Source of the DNA: Brucella cytisi
Lineage (GTDB): Bacteria > Pseudomonadota > Alphaproteobacteria > Rhizobiales > Rhizobiaceae
NCBI GenBank assembly: GCA_012103075.1
Contig: JAAVLQ010000003.1
Span: 868,001-932,000 of the forward strand
Length of the DNA stretch: 64,000 nucleotides
Reading direction: 5' to 3'
The position numbers and the translations under genes were made by a program. This document shows, one piece after another, positions 1 to 10,398 of this stretch. The notes under the pieces are model-generated. The model saw nothing but the letters and a program-made list of their open reading frames with translations. It made no database searches and was not told the origin of the DNA. Positions within the stretch are counted from its first letter, which is position 1. Each line of letters starts with the position of its first letter.

Positions 1-827
1 TTGATTATAGCCGAGAGCTTCACCCGGGAAGATCATGCCGAAAAAAGCAGTAATAACGGGAACGCAAGGCATGAAAAGCGATGAAACCTGTGGTCCCAGT
101 TGGGTCACTGCGTATGTGTAGAGAAACAGCGCAGCCGCGCCGGCCAAAAAGCCTTGTATAATTATCTGTACGCCAATTTCCGCCATTGGTGCCATTGCTA
201 ACTTGCCCGGTACAACTAAATGAAACACGGGTAGCGACAGGCAGGATAAAAGTACAACGGCGGTAGTAGATGTGACCGCATCGACACCCCAATATCGAAC
301 ACAAATGCCATATACAGCGAACATCACACCCGACAAAACAAACAGAATATCTCCGGTTAAACTTTTGGCCGCTCCGGAATCTGTAAAGAAGAGCAGAAGG
401 CCTATCATAATGGCGGTGATACCTGCCGATTGTGTTTTCGTGACAGCGTCTTTGAGAATTATCATCGATAACAAAACGAACAGAAGACGATCGAGGCTGG
501 ACAAAGCGCGGCGGCGTGCGCGGCGGGCGCATAGCTCAATCCCCAGTTTATGAGAAGCGGATAGGGCAAGCCTACAAGCGCCGCTAACACGAGGGAACGC
601 TGCCAGCCAAGCTCCTTCAACTGCCTCAAACCAGTTTTGAGGATCAGCGGAACGAAGATGAGTGCAGCGCCGGCAAAACGCAGTGTGACTATATCGGGGG
701 CTGTCAGATGATCCCTCAGGCTGAACCGTGCAGCGACAAATTGTATTGCAGTGATGATTACCATCGAAAACCCCGCAATGAACGCGAGTTTCCGGTTTTT
801 GTTTCCTGCTTTGACGGCAGAACCCAT
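1..827 (-). CDS. EamA/DMT-family transporter, 3' end outside the window, one frameshift
   Basis: Inner-membrane exporter of the drug/metabolite transporter superfamily, probably for amino acids or other small metabolites. The N-terminal half (from the ATG at 827) has the typical EamA run of hydrophobic helices and the LRFAGAALIF segment at the end of helix 2. Near 490-500 the frame shifts by one base, and the downstream frame continues with KTQSAGITAIMIGLLLFF and further helices to the window edge, ending in FPGEALGYNQ. It therefore lacks only its last helices. It is divergent from an Lrp/AsnC regulator, a common pairing in which the regulator controls the exporter. Family is clear; substrate is not. 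Confidence 0.8.
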
Positions 828-989
828 CTCCCCTCCGTATCTGAGTGACCCGGAGTGGATCAGTTCCAGTCTCCATCCGCACTTTGATTAGCGGAGGGTA
901 TTGCGGGAATCGGCGTGACTAAATACACTGATATTGCGAAGAACAAGTGTTTTTCGCTTAAAATAGCATATGCTTGCGTGGATTGAGAA

Positions 990-1451
990 ATGGACGAGTT
1001 GGACAAAATAGATCGAAGACTTCTGCGGTTGCTTCAGGAGGACGGACGTCGAACGACCCCGGATCTGGCAGAGCAGGTGGGCTTGTCGCCAACGGGTGCC
1101 AGTCAGAGGGTCAAACGTCTGTTTAAAGAAGGTTTTATCAAGGCTGTCAGGGCAATTATCGATCCCCAGAAGATCGGTCGCGGCACCCTTGTCTTTATTC
1201 AGGTGAGGCTGGATCACACCGCTCCTCATGTATTCGACAGATTTGCGGAAGCGGTCGCCGGGGCTCCCGAGGTTCTTGAATGCCATATGGTCGTGGGAGG
1301 ATTTGACTATCTGGTGAAAGCGAGAATTCCTGACATGTCGCTCTTTCAGGAATTTTTGCAAAGAGTTATTTTGCCATTGCCCGGCGTGCGGGAAACACAC
1401 ACCTATACAAGTATCGCAGATGTCAAGCCGGACACCTTATTGCCTGTCTGA
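990..1451 (+). CDS. Lrp/AsnC-family transcriptional regulator
   Basis: Intact 153-residue protein of the usual Lrp/AsnC length. The N-terminal winged helix-turn-helix (about residues 4-60) opens with LDKIDRRLLRLLQEDGR and includes the recognition helix around LSPTGASQRVKRL. The C-terminal RAM/AsnC effector domain carries VVGGFDYLVKA, the characteristic ligand-binding beta-strand region. These proteins form octamers or hexadecamers and sense amino acids. It is transcribed away from the DMT exporter, which is the likely target. The ATG at 990 starts exactly at the family N-terminus, although no strong ribosome site precedes it. Confidence 0.88.
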   Translation: MDELDKIDRRLLRLLQEDGRRTTPDLAEQVGLSPTGASQRVKRLFKEGFIKAVRAIIDPQKIGRGTLVFIQVRLDHTAPHVFDRFAEAVAGAPEVLECHMVVGGFDYLVKARIPDMSLFQEFLQRVILPLPGVRETHTYTSIADVKPDTLLPV

Positions 1452-1560
1452 ATGGCGGGGGCGAGGCGCACGCTATCTGTTCGAATCGTCGACGTTATCG
1501 CCTGACCGGATGGTCTTCGGAAAACCGGTTAAATGCCTCCCTTGCTTGCAGGCTGGAGGA

Positions 1561-1590
1561 CCCGCCCCACGTTGGGCGGGGGCTTTGCTT
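1561..1590 (+). terminator. Rho-independent terminator after the Lrp/AsnC gene
   Basis: A 7-bp perfect GC stem (CCCGCCC at 1561-1567 with GGGCGGG at 1574-1580) around a 6-base loop is followed by GGCTTTGCTTT. It lies about 110 bases after the regulator stop codon on the same strand. Confidence 0.6.
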
Positions 1591-1708
1591 TACGCGAGGC
1601 GGGTGCAATTCCTTGTCAGGAAGTGCCCTTGAAGACTAAGCCGACGTTCGAATATCTAGAAATAACAGAATGTAACGCTTGCTAATAATCTGCAATGCAA
1701 TCTGAAAG

Positions 1709-1830
1709 CGAAAAAGCCCGCTTCGCGTTTAGGAGGAGGAGTGCGAAGCGGGCCGATCTGAAAAGCGCGACTGGGAGGAGGAGTGCCGCGCTCAAGGTCC
1801 AGTTTCCGGGAGGAGGAATGAAACTGAACA
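1709..1830 (-). ncRNA. alpha-r14 (NfeR1-like) trans-acting small RNA
   Basis: Read on the minus strand this is a chain of three hairpins, each exposing an anti-Shine-Dalgarno sequence in the loop. Hairpin 1: CAGTTTC/GAAACTG stem, 1826-1800, loop with CCTCCTCCC. Hairpin 2: AGCGCG/CGCGCT stem, 1792-1764, loop with CCTCCTCCC. Hairpin 3: 11-bp GCCCGCTTCGC/GCGAAGCGGGC stem, 1753-1716, loop with CCTCCTCCT. A T5 run (1715-1711) after hairpin 3 makes it the terminator. The size of about 120 nt and this architecture match the alpha-r14 family of Alphaproteobacteria (Sinorhizobium NfeR1), thought to repress translation of many mRNAs, often of transporters, by pairing with ribosome sites. Hand folding only. 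Confidence 0.85.
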
Positions 1831-1835
1831 ATGCT

Positions 1836-1864
1836 TAGATAGGTTCGGACCGTGAATGTTGCAA
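1836..1864 (-). promoter_or_regulatory. Sigma-70-type promoter of the alpha-r14 sRNA
   Basis: On the minus strand a TTGCAA -35 (1864-1859) and a TATCTA -10 (1841-1836) are separated by exactly 17 bases. This places the start near 1829-1830, just before the first hairpin. Confidence 0.6.
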
Positions 1865-2194
1865 GTTCGAAAAACGCATGGCTGATATGCGAGACGGACC
1901 GGGGAAATCGCCAGCCAGTATTGAAGCCGCCAATCGCTTTCCTGCCCGGTCGCGATCGCTGGTACCGGCAAAAAATATACAAGTCCGGACGGTTCAGGCG
2001 GGATGCGTAGTTCACGCCAACAACTTCGTGATCTCACGTCATGCATAAGCGCATAACGATACGAAATCGGCTTGTTGCTCCAGCTTCTCCCCTGAGGATC
2101 TGAAATATATCCCTGATTTGGCTGAAATGTCGGCACGGGACAATAATGCCATCACAGCAAGAATTCGTTTCGCGTGAGCGTTCCGGATTTCTCG
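1865..2194. other. Non-coding stretch between the sRNA promoter and the MFS gene
   Basis: About 330 bases without a credible reading frame. I see no clear terminator or repeat here. It holds sequence upstream of the sRNA promoter and the 3' flank of the MFS gene. Confidence 0.4.
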
Positions 2195-3520
2195 TCAGTT
2201 CTGGTCCAGTACGCGCGACAAGCTGAGAGCTGCCAGTGTGCAAATTGCACCGGATATCAGATAACCACCGATGAAAATTATTCCGAGGCTGCTGGCGAGG
2301 CCGAGTGCCACGAGCGGCGCGAAAGCCGCGCCCACAAGCCGGGCAAGATCTGACGTCAAAGCGGCGCCTGTATAGCGATAATATTGTGTGAATCGAGAAG
2401 AAACCGCGCCGGACGATTGACCGAATGTTAGTCCAAGAACACCAAAACCTATCAGAATATAGGCATCCTGACCCGCGCTGCCCGCATCAAGAAGGAAAGG
2501 TGCAGAAAAGCTGAAGAGGGCAATAATTATCGCGCCAATCATCAATTCGTTACGTCGCCCGATGCGATCAGCAACAAATCCGGACAAGATGATGCCGATC
2601 AGACCCACCGCAGCGCCTGCCACCTGAACCCAGAGGAAGCGTTCAGCCGGCTGTGCGCCAGATAGGACGACCCAGCTAAGTGGAAAGATCGTGACGAGGT
2701 GAAACATCGCAAAGCTTGCCAGTGGCACGAAAGCACCCAGAACGACATCGATGCTGTGTTTGCTCAGCATTTCAAATAAGGGTCGTGGCTGCAGTTCCTG
2801 TGCATCCATCGCTGCGCCGAACTCGCTGCTCGCAACGATGCGAAGGCGCGCAAACAGCGCGACAACGTTAATTGCGAAGGCCACAAAGAATGGATAGCGC
2901 CAACCCCATGTGAGAAAATCTGCTTCGCTGAGATTATGCACGAAATAGGCGAAGAGAACACTTGCCAGTGCGAAGCCGATGGGTGCGCCCAATTGCGGGA
3001 TCATCGCATACCAGCCGCGCTTGCCTGTCGGCGCACTCAGGCTCAGCAGAGAAGCCAGTCCGTCCCATGCACCTCCGAGGGCAAAGCCCTGACCCAGTCT
3101 GAACAGGGCGAGCAAAAACACGGCCCAGTATCCGATCGTCTCGAACCCGGGCAGGAAGGCGATAGAAGCCGTTGATCCGCCCAGAATAAGCAGAGCCAGC
3201 GTGAGTTTAGTTCCTCGCCCGTAATGGCGATCAATCCACATGAAGACGAAAGAACCCACTGGTCGCGCAATGAATGCCAGCGAGAAAATCGCGAATGACA
3301 TCAGGGTTGCCGTTACCGGGTCAGGGGCAAATGGAAAAATCAGCTTGGGGAAAACCAGAACGGAACCGAGCCCATATACAAAGAAATCAAAAAATTCGGA
3401 TGTTCGGCCAATAACAACACCGATGGCGACATTTCCCGGCGACAGAGGTTTTCCGTCGCTGTGGATGCGTCGTGCGTCCTGTTCAAGACCAGATGATGTC
3501 GGCGTGGCGGACGAACTCAT
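2195..3520 (-). CDS. MHS-type MFS transporter
   Basis: Intact 441-residue inner-membrane permease with about 12 helices. The loop 2-3 region IARPVGSFVFMWIDRHYGRG is a variant of the MFS signature seen in metabolite:H+ symporters (ProP, KgtP, ShiA). The start is set at 3520 (MSSSATPTSS) because GGAGAG lies just upstream; an upstream in-frame ATG has no such site. It is divergent from cyoA across a 190-base spacer. The N-terminal tail of about 30 residues is hydrophilic. Substrate unknown; family members carry organic acids, osmolytes or aromatic acids. Confidence 0.82.
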   Translation of the reverse strand: MSSSATPTSSGLEQDARRIHSDGKPLSPGNVAIGVVIGRTSEFFDFFVYGLGSVLVFPKLIFPFAPDPVTATLMSFAIFSLAFIARPVGSFVFMWIDRHYGRGTKLTLALLILGGSTASIAFLPGFETIGYWAVFLLALFRLGQGFALGGAWDGLASLLSLSAPTGKRGWYAMIPQLGAPIGFALASVLFAYFVHNLSEADFLTWGWRYPFFVAFAINVVALFARLRIVASSEFGAAMDAQELQPRPLFEMLSKHSIDVVLGAFVPLASFAMFHLVTIFPLSWVVLSGAQPAERFLWVQVAGAAVGLIGIILSGFVADRIGRRNELMIGAIIIALFSFSAPFLLDAGSAGQDAYILIGFGVLGLTFGQSSGAVSSRFTQYYRYTGAALTSDLARLVGAAFAPLVALGLASSLGIIFIGGYLISGAICTLAALSLSRVLDQN

Positions 3521-3708
3521 GAAACTCTCCAATGGAAACGTATCATGTGCTTTATGATGTCGCACAATTACAGGTTATCAAGGAACGGTTCAAAAAAAAA
3601 AAAAGCGAATATATTTGCTCAAAGGCCGGGTTCAGCGCGTGATTTACATAAACTGAAAATTGGGTCTTTCCGAATTGCGATTGTGCCTTATCATGATGGA
3701 GGAACAGA

Positions 3709-4787
3709 ATGTAGGTCGGGTTACATGGACACATTCGTCAGTTTCACGCGAAAAACGATACCAGCCATGGTTCTTCTGCTTTGGCTGGGGGATGTAATAT
3801 GGTCGTAATGTCACCTTCCGGAGACATCGCAGCCCAGCAGAGGGATCTCATCGTCGTTTCGACGATCCTGATGCTGATCATTATCGTCCCGGTTATCTTC
3901 CTCACGCTTTTCTTCGCGTGGCGGTACAGGCAGTCGAACAGCGCGGCCAGATACGATCCGGAATGGCATCATTCGACAGCGCTTGAAGTGGTCATATGGA
4001 CTGCTCCTCTGCTGATTATCATTGCATTGGGCGCGATCACCGGGTGAATACACATAAACTCGACCCTTATCGGGCATTGGATCGCATCGATGGCACACGA
4101 CCCGTCGAGGCAGGAACCAAACCCTGACTGTCGAAGTTGTAGCGCTCGACTGGAAATGGCTGTTGTTTTTATCCTGAGTACGGCATCGCCACTGTCAACG
4201 AGATGGCGGCACCAGTTGACACACCTATCGAGTTCAAGATCACGGCTTCGTCGGTTATGAATTCTTTCTATATTCCAGCACTCGCCGGCATGATCTATGC
4301 GATGCCGGGAATGCAGACACGGCTTCATGCAGTCATCAACAAGGCCGGTGAGTATGAAGGGTTTTCATCCAACTATAGCGGCGAAGGCTTTTCGCATATG
4401 CGCTTCCAGTTTCACGGGTTGGACGCATCCGGTTTCGACGATTGGATAAGCCGCGTGAAGCAGAATGGAACCGCCCTGAACAGGGATACATATCTGAAGC
4501 TCGAAAAGCCGAGCATCCGGGAGCCAGTTCGTTATTTCGGTGCCGTTGAAAGCGGACTTTTCGAAGCCGTTCTCAACATGTGTGTTCGCCCCGGCCAGAT
4601 GTGCATGAGTGAAATGATGCATATCGACCGGACGGGTGGGGCAGGCCTCGATAGTCAGGAAAACAAGGCCCGGTTACAACACGACAATCGTCATAATGTT
4701 GATGCCGCGCAGTCCAGCGCAACTGATATTCAAACAGTACCCGACGCTCACAAGGAGCAAGGTCATGACATGCACAATATGCCCTGA
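3709..4787 (+). CDS. cyoA: Cytochrome o ubiquinol oxidase subunit II (several frameshifts)
   Basis: Subunit II of the bo3-type quinol oxidase. The rebuilt protein has a lipoprotein signal ending LWLGGC; the lipobox is only visible if the G5 run at 3787-3791 is restored to G6. Two helices follow, then the cupredoxin domain with EVVALDWKWLF, YPEYGIATVNE, IPALAGMIYAMPGMQTRL and NYSGEGFSHMRF. As in E. coli CyoA it lacks the CuA ligands. Further shifts lie near 4044, 4127 and 4173. The start at 3709 follows GGAGGA but needs one base removed to join the frame; the ATG at 3725 is in frame but too far from that site. The C-terminal tail is longer than in E. coli. First gene of cyoABCD. Confidence 0.88.
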
Positions 4788-4914
4788 AGCCGGTTTGTGC
4801 CGATGGCGTGGCGGAGGTTAATGCTGGTTCTGCGGCCGGGTCGAACCGTACGAGCAAGACCAAAAGATTGAAGAATCTGCAATCGGATAACAGTAACTTC
4901 GGGAATGTTCTATC

Positions 4915-6904
4915 ATGATTGGCGGTGACAGTTCCACGAGTATGATCTTCGGGCGCCTCTCCCCGGAAGCGATACCCTATCACGAACCAATCCTCCCGGT
5001 GACCTTCATAGTGGTCGCAATTGGGGGTCGCTGTCGTAGGGTTGATTACCCGGTTCAGGTTGTGGGGGTATCTGTGGAACGAATGGTTCACCAGCGTGGA
5101 CCACAAGAAGATCGGCATCATGTATGTCATTCTCGCATTGATCATGCTTTTGCGTGGATTTGCCGACGCGATCATGATGCGCATCCAACAGGCAATAGCG
5201 TTTAACGGGTATGAAGGCTATCTGCCTCCGCACCATTACGACCAGATATTTACGGCGCATGGCGTGATCATGATTTTCTTCATGGCAATGCCATTTGTGA
5301 CAGGCTTGATGAACTATGTTGTCCCGCTGCAGATAGGTGCGCGTGATGTTTCATTCCGTTTCTCAATAATTTCTCGTTCTGGATGACAACCGGCGGCGCC
5401 GTCATCATCATGATGTCGCTTTTCGTGGGAGAGTTCGCCCGAACCGGCTGGCTGGCATATCCACCCTTGTCAGGCATTGACTACAGTCCCGACGTCGGTG
5501 TCGATTACTATATCTGGGGCTTGCAGGTCGCGGGCGTCGGCACGACGTTGTCTGGTATCAACTTGATTGCGACCATCGTCAAGATGCGTGCTCGGGCATG
5601 TCCTTCATGAAAATGCCGGTCTTCACGGACCTCACTGTGCACCAACGTGCTCATTGTGGCGACGTTCCCGATCCTTACCGCCACGCTCGCCCTTCTTTCG
5701 CTGGACCGCTATGTGGGAACGAATTTCTTCACCAACGATCTTGGTGGTAATCCGATGATGTATATCAACCTCATCTGGATATGGGGTCACCCGGAAGTCT
5801 ATATTCTTGTTTTGCCAGCTTTCGGTATTTTTTCCGAAGTGGTCGCGACCTTCTGTGGCAAGCGTCTTTTCGGCTATGCATCGATGGTCTACGCAACCTG
5901 CGTCATCATGATCCTGTCCTATATTGTGTGGCTCCATCACTTTCACAATGGGGTCCGGCGCCTCGGTCAATGCGTTCTTCGGTATCACGACAATGATCAT
6001 CTCCATCCCTACAGGGGCGAAGATGTTCAACTGGCTTTTCACAATGTATCGCGGACGTATCCGCTACGAAGTACCCATGTTATGGACGATCGGCTTCATG
6101 GTGACATTCGTGATCGGCGGCATGACGGGTGTGATGCTTGCCATTCCTCCGGCCGATTTCGTACTGCACAATTCGCTCTTTCTCATCGCGCATTTCCATA
6201 ATGTGATTATCGGCGGTGTTGTCTTCGGTCTGATGGCAGGGCTCGTTTACTGGTGGCCAAAAGCATTTGGCTATAAGCTTGATCCATTCTGGGGCAAGAT
6301 GAGCTTCTGGTTCTGGCAGATCGGGTTCGTCTTCGCCTTCATGCCGCTGTATGTTCTGGGGCTCAAAGGAGTTACCGGGCGGGTAAGCCAGTTTGAAGAT
6401 TCTTCATTGCAAATCTGGTTCGTCATTGCGGCTTTCGGCGCCGTCTTGATCGCGTTTGGAATAGCTTCCTTTCTCATCCAGCTCGTGGTGAGCTATATGA
6501 AACGGGAGCAAATGCGTGACCTGACAGGCGATCCCCGGGGTGGTCGGACTCTCGAGTGGTCGACCTCTTCACCGCCGCCTGAATATAACTTCGCATTTAC
6601 GCCTGTGGTTCATGATCTCGACAGCTGGTATGACATGAAAAACCGCGGTCATGAACGACCGCTGACTGGCTTCCGCCCCATTCATATGCCGCGCAATACA
6701 GGCGCTGGTGTCGTATTGGCAGCACTGAGCGTAGTCCTTGCCTTTGCCCTCATCTGGTACATCTGGTGGCTGGCAATATTGTCGTTTGCCGCTTTGCTGA
6801 TCGCAGCGATAGGACACACATTCAACTATCAACGTGACTTCTATATCCCCGCTGAAACAGTTGCGGCGACAGAAGACGCCCGTTCAAAACTTCTCGCGGG
6901 ATAG
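4915..6904 (+). CDS. cyoB: Cytochrome o ubiquinol oxidase subunit I (several frameshifts)
   Basis: Catalytic heme-copper subunit that reduces O2 to water and pumps protons. The span codes for about 663 residues, equal to E. coli CyoB. Visible motifs: [14 protein letters not shown] (heme b His), [14 protein letters not shown] (CuB His and the cross-linked Tyr), VWLHHF (CuB histidines), and [16 protein letters not shown] (the heme His ligands). The C-terminal third, from about 5930, is in one frame. Shifts occur near 5023 (G5), 5351, 5595, 5630 and 5943, all repaired by one-base changes. It is about 125 bases after cyoA. Confidence 0.92.
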
Positions 6905-6908
6905 GCCG

Positions 6909-7527
6909 ATGACAGAGATACATCCAGATCAAGCCGAGAAGCCGCAGTTTTATCTGGCGGAAGATCATCACCCGGAAAACAGCACAACGCTGGGCTTCTG
7001 GCTCTATCTGATGAGCGACTGCCTGATATTTGCTGTCCTTTTGCCACCTATGGCGTGCTCGGTCGCAACTATGCTGCGGGACCTTCACCAGCAGATTTGT
7101 TTGATCTCAATCTGGTCGCAATCAATACGGCAATGCTTCTTCTTTCATCTATTACATATGGCTTCGCCATGTTGCAGATGCAGAGATGATGAAAAACTGC
7201 AACATTGTTCTGGTTGGCCATTACCGGCATTTTCGGTGCGGCATTTCTGGCAATCGAGATTTATGAATTCAGCCATCTCATTCGAGAAGGCGCAGGGGCA
7301 GTCGCTCGGCATTTCTGTCCTCATTCTTCACCCTTGTCGGCACGCATGGACTGCACGTTACTTTCGGTATCATCTGGTTGATCACACTGATGTTGCAGGT
7401 CATGCGTCACGGGCTGATCGTCGAAAACCGCAGACGTCTTATGTGCCTTTCGATGTTCTGGCATTTTCTCGACGTGATATGGATCGGCGTTTTCTCTTTC
7501 GTTTATCTATTGGGAGTCCCGGGATGA
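6909..7527 (+). CDS. cyoC: Cytochrome o ubiquinol oxidase subunit III (frameshifts)
   Basis: Subunit III of the quinol oxidase, about 205 residues when rebuilt, the usual length. It begins [20 protein letters not shown] and has the conserved [14 protein letters not shown] helix, the EIYEFSHLI segment and [16 protein letters not shown]4 run near 7041 must be T5 to give [12 protein letters not shown]. Further shifts lie near 7185 and 7310. It starts 5 bases after cyoB and its TGA overlaps the cyoD start (ATGA). Confidence 0.88.
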
Positions 7528-7925
7528 GCGTGAAAGACCAGCATTACGGGGCACCCTCAGACCATCACGATCCGCACGCATCCGGACCAGATGAAGTCCA
7601 CGCGACCTTCAGCGGTTACATGACAGGCTTTATTCTGTCCGTCATTCTGACCGCGATCCCCTTTTGGCTGGTCATGGGTGACGTTTTTGCAAGTAAACAA
7701 TTGACCGCCATGCTCGTCATGGGCATCGGCGCTGTTCAGATCGTAGTTCACATGATCTATTTCCTGCATATGAGCCCGAGCTCGGAGGGCGGCTGGACGC
7801 TGATGGCGCTGATATTTACGCTCATTATTGTAGGTATCGCATTGGCAGGCTCACTTTGGGTTATGCACCACCTCAATGAGAATATGATGCCCGTTACCCA
7901 TGAAATGATGAAAAACATGCCCTGA
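7524..7925 (+). CDS. cyoD: Cytochrome o ubiquinol oxidase subunit IV
   Basis: Intact 133-residue subunit with a His-rich hydrophilic N-terminus (residues 1-30) and three transmembrane helices, including the conserved [13 protein letters not shown] stretch. It is a little longer than E. coli CyoD because of the N-terminal extension. It overlaps cyoC by 4 bases. It is the last gene of the operon; no cyoE (heme O synthase) follows, so heme O must be made by a gene elsewhere. Confidence 0.9.
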   Translation: MSVKDQHYGAPSDHHDPHASGPDEVHATFSGYMTGFILSVILTAIPFWLVMGDVFASKQLTAMLVMGIGAVQIVVHMIYFLHMSPSSEGGWTLMALIFTLIIVGIALAGSLWVMHHLNENMMPVTHEMMKNMP

Positions 7926-7967
7926 AAGACAGTCGTGCCAAGCGCAATAACACAAATTCCGTATCGA

Positions 7968-9449
7968 TCATGACAGCTTGGGGTGGCGGTCGACCAGTGA
8001 CTGTCTGCGCAACTGCAGTTCCTCGATTTGCTGTTCGAGCACAAGAATTTCCGCGTCGATTGCTTCAACACGCTGCTCGATATTGGAATAGGCTTCTTGC
8101 AGCAGCAATCTGGCCTCTTTTTTTATTCGATGCGCTCGGGGTGTCTCCACGCAATGGCCGGTTTGCCGTCTCGGGCAGGAAGAAGGCTGTAACGAGTCCG
8201 ACGATTGCTGCGCACATCAAATAGTAAGCAGGCAAATAAATATTATCTGTCGTCTCGACGAGCCATGCGGCAACTGTAGGTGTTAAACCAGCAATTATGA
8301 TGGAAATATTAAATGCAGCCGCGAGAGCACTATAGCGAATACGGGCTGGAAAAAGCGCGGGCAATGTCGATGCCATAATCCCCGTGAGGCAGTTGAGCAG
8401 AATTGCAAGGATCAGCAGACCTGCAAAAATCGTCGCGATTTTTCCACTTGCAATGAGATGAAAAGCAACAACGGAAAACAACAAAAGCCCAACGCTCCCA
8501 ATAACCAGAAATGGCCGACGTCCGAACCGGTCGCTGAGAAAACCTACGACGGGCTGGACAAACAGCATGCCGATCATCACCACGATTATGATAAGTACGC
8601 CGCGGTCCTCTGAATAACCAAGGCTCTGCGATAGATAGGTCGGCATATAGGTTAGAAGCATGTAATAGGTGATGTTTGTTACAAGCACCATTCCGATACA
8701 AACACTCAATGCGCGCCAATACTTCCTGACGATCTCTCTGAACGACACCATCGGTCGATCCTCGATGGCGTCACGATCCTCTTTCTCGAGTGCTTCAAGT
8801 TGCTGGGTGAATGCCGGTGTTTCTTCGGCGGCGTGACGCAGATAAAGTCCGATCAGTCCCAACGGAGCTGCGGGTAGAATGGAACACGCCAACCCCAGTC
8901 CAGAAAAGCCTGCTCACCAACCATGATACTGAGAAAGACAACGAAACCAGCCCCGAGCACAAAGCCCGCAATAGACCCGAAATCCAGCCAGCTGCCCGGG
9001 AAGCCACGGCGTTTGTCAGGCGCATATTCTGCAACGAAGATCGCTGCTCCCGTATATTCGCCGCCGACAGAAAATCCCTGCGCGAGCTTGCAAATCAGAA
9101 GAAGTATCGGAGCCCAAATTCCAATGGTTGTGTAGGACGGAATAAGACCGATACAAAAAGTACTCGCGGCCATGATTATGATGGTGAGCGAAAGAACTTT
9201 CTGCCGACCGAACCGGTCGCCCATCACTCCGAAGAACAGCCCGCCAAGTGGCCGTACGAGAAACGGTACAGAGAATGTGGCCAGAGCGGCAATGGTCTGG
9301 GTTCCCGTGACGCGTTGGGGAAAAATACCGCCCAGCGCGTAGGCAACAAAGCCATACACACCAAAATCAAACCACTCCATCGCGTTGCCCAAGGCGGCGG
9401 CAGTGATAGCCTTTTTCAGTTTTGCATTGTCAATGACTGATGATGTCAT
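7968..9449 (-). CDS. proP: ProP-type glycine betaine/proline:H+ symporter (two frameshifts)
   Basis: Osmolyte uptake permease of the MHS family. The N-terminal part has AMEWFDFGVYGFVA and the MFS signature GVMGDRFGRQKVLSL, then GEYTGAAIFVAEYAPDKRRG. After a shift near 8870 the helices continue to ETANRPLRGDTPSA, the conserved ProP end of helix 12. A second shift near 8135 leads into an approximately 50-residue C-terminal extension (KEARLLLQEAYSNIEQRV and onward) with heptad-like spacing. It closely resembles the E. coli ProP coiled coil that tunes the osmotic set point. Rebuilt length is about 493 residues against 500 in E. coli. It is convergent with cyoD, 42 bases away. Confidence 0.85.
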
Positions 9450-9789
9450 GGATTTGCAAGGGAACCGTTTGAGAGGAATTGCCTGAAAGATCGCTTTGCG
9501 TCATTCGTTCTGCCTCATGGAGATCATTACGGGATAAATAAACTCGCTGAAACTGAGATGTAGCGGTACCGGCACTTAACTGAAATTCCAAGCTTGGCGT
9601 GGTAGTAGCATATAGTGCGTCAGGTAAAAGCATCTACTGATGCGATGTGAATAAAAGCACATGATAGGCGGGATGATAAACTATCGCCCTCCGTGCCAAG
9701 CGCGCCGATCTGTTCCGAAAACATTTTCGCCTGACTGAACCATTTCGGTTTCCTTTTGCATTGCGATAACGAAACGGCGATGGAATGGA

Positions 9790-10069
9790 ATTAGTTCCAG
9801 AAGTTAAATCGACAAGGGGAAGGCTCCTGCTATCCAGTATCTGCTGCTGTCGCAGACGACCTGTTTGCGCAAAAGGCGCATGACCTCGAAAACCTCTCGT
9901 CGTCGTATGGGCTTTTTTTTCGGCGTCTTGAAGGCTACATGGGCCCATTTGCACATAGCTTGTATATGGAAGCGTCACAATCAGGGTTATTTTCCGCATG
10001 GGACCTTGAAATGGTCTCTGGCACCGGAACGTATCGCGTCACAGGGGAAAACGAAACAGGTCGATATTG
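9790..10069 (+). pseudogene. Possible broken small coding stretch, unrecognised
   Basis: An open stretch reads with natural-looking composition, including YGLFFRRLEGYMGPFAH and SAWDLEMVSGTGTYRV, and ends at a TGA at about 10069. A clear start is missing. It may be a fragment of a gene broken by the same sequencing errors as its neighbours, or chance. I do not recognise the family. Confidence 0.22.
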
Positions 10070-10290
10070 AGCAATGCAGTCTGCTGCAATGCGGCACACC
10101 AGTATAAAGTTTAGGTCAGATCGCTTAATAACCAGACCACGACATTCTGGGGTGATCATGAGGCCGGCCCGATCAGATCACCGTCATTTGGGCAGGCAAG
10201 CGGGGGAACATTTGAACACCATGATGGACTGCGGTACATTGGTTTTCGAGTGGAAGCGGGCTTAGAGCACGTTCCTTTCTCGCAGATGAA

Positions 10291-10330
10291 GGACCCGGAC
10301 AGTCAGTAACCAACTGATCCGGGTTCTTTC
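10291..10330 (+). terminator. Terminator-like hairpin before the secreted-protein genes
   Basis: GGACCCGGA pairs imperfectly with TCCGGGTTC and an inner TCAG/CTGA pair extends the stem around a short loop. It is followed by a weak T-rich tail (TTCTTTCC). It could end a transcript from the preceding intergenic region. Confidence 0.35.
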
Positions 10331-10398
10331 CTGCCTGATCAACGCACGGCGCGTCCCAAGGGAAGAGCCGCAGACAATTGGAAGTGCATGCCGGAACT

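Larger units (their letters stand above)
9450..10398. other. Long intergenic region upstream of proP and of the secreted-protein genes
   Basis: Some 950 bases with no confidently assigned gene. It contains the 5' flank of proP, one weak plus-strand coding-like stretch (9790-10069) and a terminator-like hairpin (10291-10330). No tRNA, repeat array or transposase was seen. Confidence 0.4.

Noticed and set aside
1420-1632. Plus-strand frame of 70 codons after the Lrp gene
   Set aside because: It overlaps the Lrp stop, runs through a terminator hairpin and has no ribosome site or family resemblance.
1731-1816. Three regularly placed GGAGGAGGA units resembling a short repeat array
   Set aside because: They are the loops of three different hairpins of the minus-strand alpha-r14 sRNA; the flanking bases differ and pair as stems, so this is not a tandem repeat or CRISPR.
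3709-7527. cyoABC as a decaying pseudogene operon
   Set aside because: Every catalytic motif is intact, breaks are single bases mostly in homopolymers, and unrelated operons across the window show the same pattern.
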